A stretch of DNA of 64,000 nucleotides, taken from the NCBI RefSeq assembly GCF_963511525.1, contig NZ_CAUPIY010000003.1:1-64000 (forward strand). Direction: 5' to 3'. Shown one piece after another: positions 62,569-64,000 of this stretch. Each line of letters begins with the position of its first letter. Position 1 is the stretch's first letter. The notes under the pieces were generated by a model. It was not told the DNA's origin and did no database searches. It saw nothing but the letters and a program-made list of their open reading frames with translations. Origin of the DNA: Mobiluncus sp963511525. GTDB taxonomy: Bacteria > Actinomycetota > Actinomycetes > Actinomycetales > Actinomycetaceae. The translations under genes and the position numbers were made by a program.

Positions 62569-62592
62569 CTGGTTATGTTTACCGCGCTGGTT

Positions 62593-63342
62593 TTACCGAC
62601 CCTTCAAGAAGGCCTTGCCCAGCTGACGGTTCAAGAAACTGATGCAGTCCAGCGGGATTTGCTTCGGGCACGCGGCCGCGCACTCGCCGATATTCTGGCA
62701 AGCGCCGAAGCCTTCCGCGTCATGCTGGTTCAGCATCGCCACCACGCGCTCGTAGTTCTCGACCTTGCCCTGCGGCAGCAAGCCTAGGTGAGTGACCTTT
62801 GCCGAGGTGAACAGCATCGCCGAACCATTCGGGCAGGCCGCCACGCAAGCGCCGCAACCAATGCAGACAGCGGCCTCGAAGGCACGGTCCGCATTGGGCT
62901 TGGGAACCGGCACCGAGTGCGCCTCGGGGGCAGAACCCGTATTGACCGAAACGTAGCCACCAGCTTGGATAATGTGATCCAGAGCCTCACGGCTGACCAC
63001 CAAGTCGCGCAGAATCGGGAAAGCCCGCGAACGGTACGGCTCTACCGTAATCGTGTCGCCGTCCTTGAAGGTGCGCATATGCAACTGGCAGGTCGTGGTG
63101 CGGTTCTTGTGCGGGCCGTGGGGCACGCCGTTGATGACGACACCACACATCCCGCAGATACCCTCACGACAGTCCGAATCGAAAGCCACTGGTTCCTCAC
63201 CTTGAGCGAACAGCTGTTCGTTGAGGATATCCAGCATCTCCAGGAAGGAAGCGTCCTCGGATATGTCGGTAAGGTGATATTCATGGAGCGCGCCCTTGTC
63301 GGACGAGCCCTTTTGACGCCAAACTCGTAATGTAATGTTCAC
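62593..63342 (-). CDS. sdhB: Succinate dehydrogenase/fumarate reductase iron-sulfur subunit
   Basis: A 249-residue electron-transfer subunit of complex II. The start is GTG at 63342 (VNITLRVWRQ) with GGAG upstream; a longer frame has no family support. The [2Fe-2S] cysteines lie in DSDCREGICGMCGVVING and CQLH. The [4Fe-4S] and [3Fe-4S] ligands lie in CIGCGACVAACPNG and CQNIGECAAACP. The GTGA overlap with sdhA couples translation. Direction (oxidation or fumarate respiration) cannot be told; the fermentative context favours fumarate reduction. Confidence 0.96.
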   Translation of the reverse strand: MNITLRVWRQKGSSDKGALHEYHLTDISEDASFLEMLDILNEQLFAQGEEPVAFDSDCREGICGMCGVVINGVPHGPHKNRTTTCQLHMRTFKDGDTITVEPYRSRAFPILRDLVVSREALDHIIQAGGYVSVNTGSAPEAHSVPVPKPNADRAFEAAVCIGCGACVAACPNGSAMLFTSAKVTHLGLLPQGKVENYERVVAMLNQHDAEGFGACQNIGECAAACPKQIPLDCISFLNRQLGKAFLKGR

Positions 63343-64000
63343 TTGTAACTCCGTTGCTTCAGCTGGATATCTTTGTAAATGAGGTCCTCTTTGTGCAGGA
63401 TTGGCGCAGCCCCTTCGGAGCCGCCATATTGCCAAGCCGCCACATAAAGGAACTCGTCATCGTGACGCAGCGCTTCGCCTTCCTCCGTTTGGGATTCAGC
63501 ACGGAAGTGACCACCACAGGATTCCTTGCGGTGTAGGGCATCAATACACATGAGCTCGCCGAGCTCCAGGAAGTCTGCCACACGGCAGGCCTTTTCCAGA
63601 GACTGGTTCAGTTCATCGGCGCGTCCGGGAATGCGCAAGTCCTTCCAGAACTCCTCACGCAACTCACGAATCTCCGTGATAGCTTCGCGCAAGCCCGCAT
63701 CGGTACGTTCCATCCCGCACTTTTCCCACATAATGTGGCCCAAACGCTTATGGAAAGAATCGACCGACTCGGTGCCTTGAATGGCCATCAAACGGTCCAC
63801 CTTGCTGTTGACACGCTCCAGAGCTTCCTGAACGACCGGGTCGTCCTCGCTCAACTTCGGCATCGCCCCGTGGGACAGGTAGTCCGAAATCGTGGCCGGC
63901 AACACGAAGTAGCCGTCAGACAAACCTTGCATCAAAGCGGAAGCGCCCAAGCGGTTCGCGCCGTGATCCGAGAAGTTCGCCTCGCCCGCCACGTACAGGC
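63339..64000 (-). CDS. sdhA: Succinate dehydrogenase/fumarate reductase flavoprotein subunit (partial)
   Basis: Only the 3' part is inside the window, and the reading frame is open to its right edge. The visible residues start with LYVAGEANFSDHGANRLGAS, the conserved FAD/substrate region, and continue through the helical domain (LREAITEIRELREEFWKDL) to the C-terminal segment with CGGHFRAESQTEEGEA, whose arginine region binds substrate. The stop overlaps the sdhB start. Confidence 0.95.
   Translation of the reverse strand, partial: LYVAGEANFSDHGANRLGASALMQGLSDGYFVLPATISDYLSHGAMPKLSEDDPVVQEALERVNSKVDRLMAIQGTESVDSFHKRLGHIMWEKCGMERTDAGLREAITEIRELREEFWKDLRIPGRADELNQSLEKACRVADFLELGELMCIDALHRKESCGGHFRAESQTEEGEALRHDDEFLYVAAWQYGGSEGAAPILHKEDLIYKDIQLKQRSYK

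Larger units (their letters stand above)
62221..62592. other. Control region upstream of the broken amidinotransferase gene
   Basis: This 372-bp stretch holds paired operator-like repeats at 62433-62472, a small hairpin (AAATGCC and GGCATTT, 62501-62522) and the sdhAB terminator. About 200 bp of possible leader lies between the repeats and the amidinotransferase start. I looked for a known riboswitch pattern and could not support one. Confidence 0.5.

Overview
This window reads as the chromosome of a fermentative Actinobacterium (Actinomycetota). The most likely group is Actinomycetaceae of the Mobiluncus type; that placement is my inference from protein style and gene content, not a database match. 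Supporting signs are moderate-to-high GC, several leaderless or GTG/TTG starts, actinobacterial forms of GuaA, DnaG, Dgt and GlyS, a PafA/Dop (pupylation) gene relic, and a metabolism built around acetate (pta-ackA) and the reductive C4 branch (malate dehydrogenase, class I fumarase, succinate dehydrogenase/fumarate reductase).

Layout. 1-3725: a small AT-rich acquired island at the 3' end of guaA. It carries tet(W) with its leader peptide and attenuator, a SAM methyltransferase and a stub of a mobile-element gene, and is bounded by an 11-bp direct repeat that copies the end of guaA. 3713-16656: core genes, namely guaA, a GntR/UTRA regulator, pta-ackA, a MarR regulator with an MFS exporter that share an operator sequence, the three-gene NAD(P) transhydrogenase operon, and fumarase. 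17266-25469: aroD, dnaG-dgt, an unrecognised two-gene unit with paired operator-like repeats nearby, dusB and glyS. 25740-31376: a tight six-gene operon (SCP2-like protein, class III aminotransferase, split transketolase, second SCP2-like protein, VOC protein) that matches no pathway I know. It is the best candidate here for an undescribed system.

31556-43366: a defence block. A Phd-Doc toxin-antitoxin pair and a relic that looks like an IS21-type terminus are followed by a type I-E CRISPR-Cas system. The array has 26 repeats and 25 spacers on a strict 61-bp period. The complete operon cas3-cse1-cse2-cas7-cas5-cas6e-cas1-cas2 runs leftward into it.

43477-53406: two sugar ABC importers (binding protein plus two permeases each, no ATPase gene), a TraX-like membrane protein translationally coupled to one of them, and a GH13 alpha-glucosidase, together suggesting uptake and hydrolysis of alpha-glucosides. 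53486-58694: malate dehydrogenase, glucose-6-phosphate isomerase and a tandem-domain 6-phosphofructokinase of the kind usual in eukaryotes. 58850-64000: a small membrane protein, a fused MEMO1-AMMECR1 protein, a TetR regulator, a deletion scar joining the start of an amidinotransferase gene to the end of a PafA/Dop gene, and sdhB with the 3' part of sdhA. No rRNA or tRNA gene was recognised.
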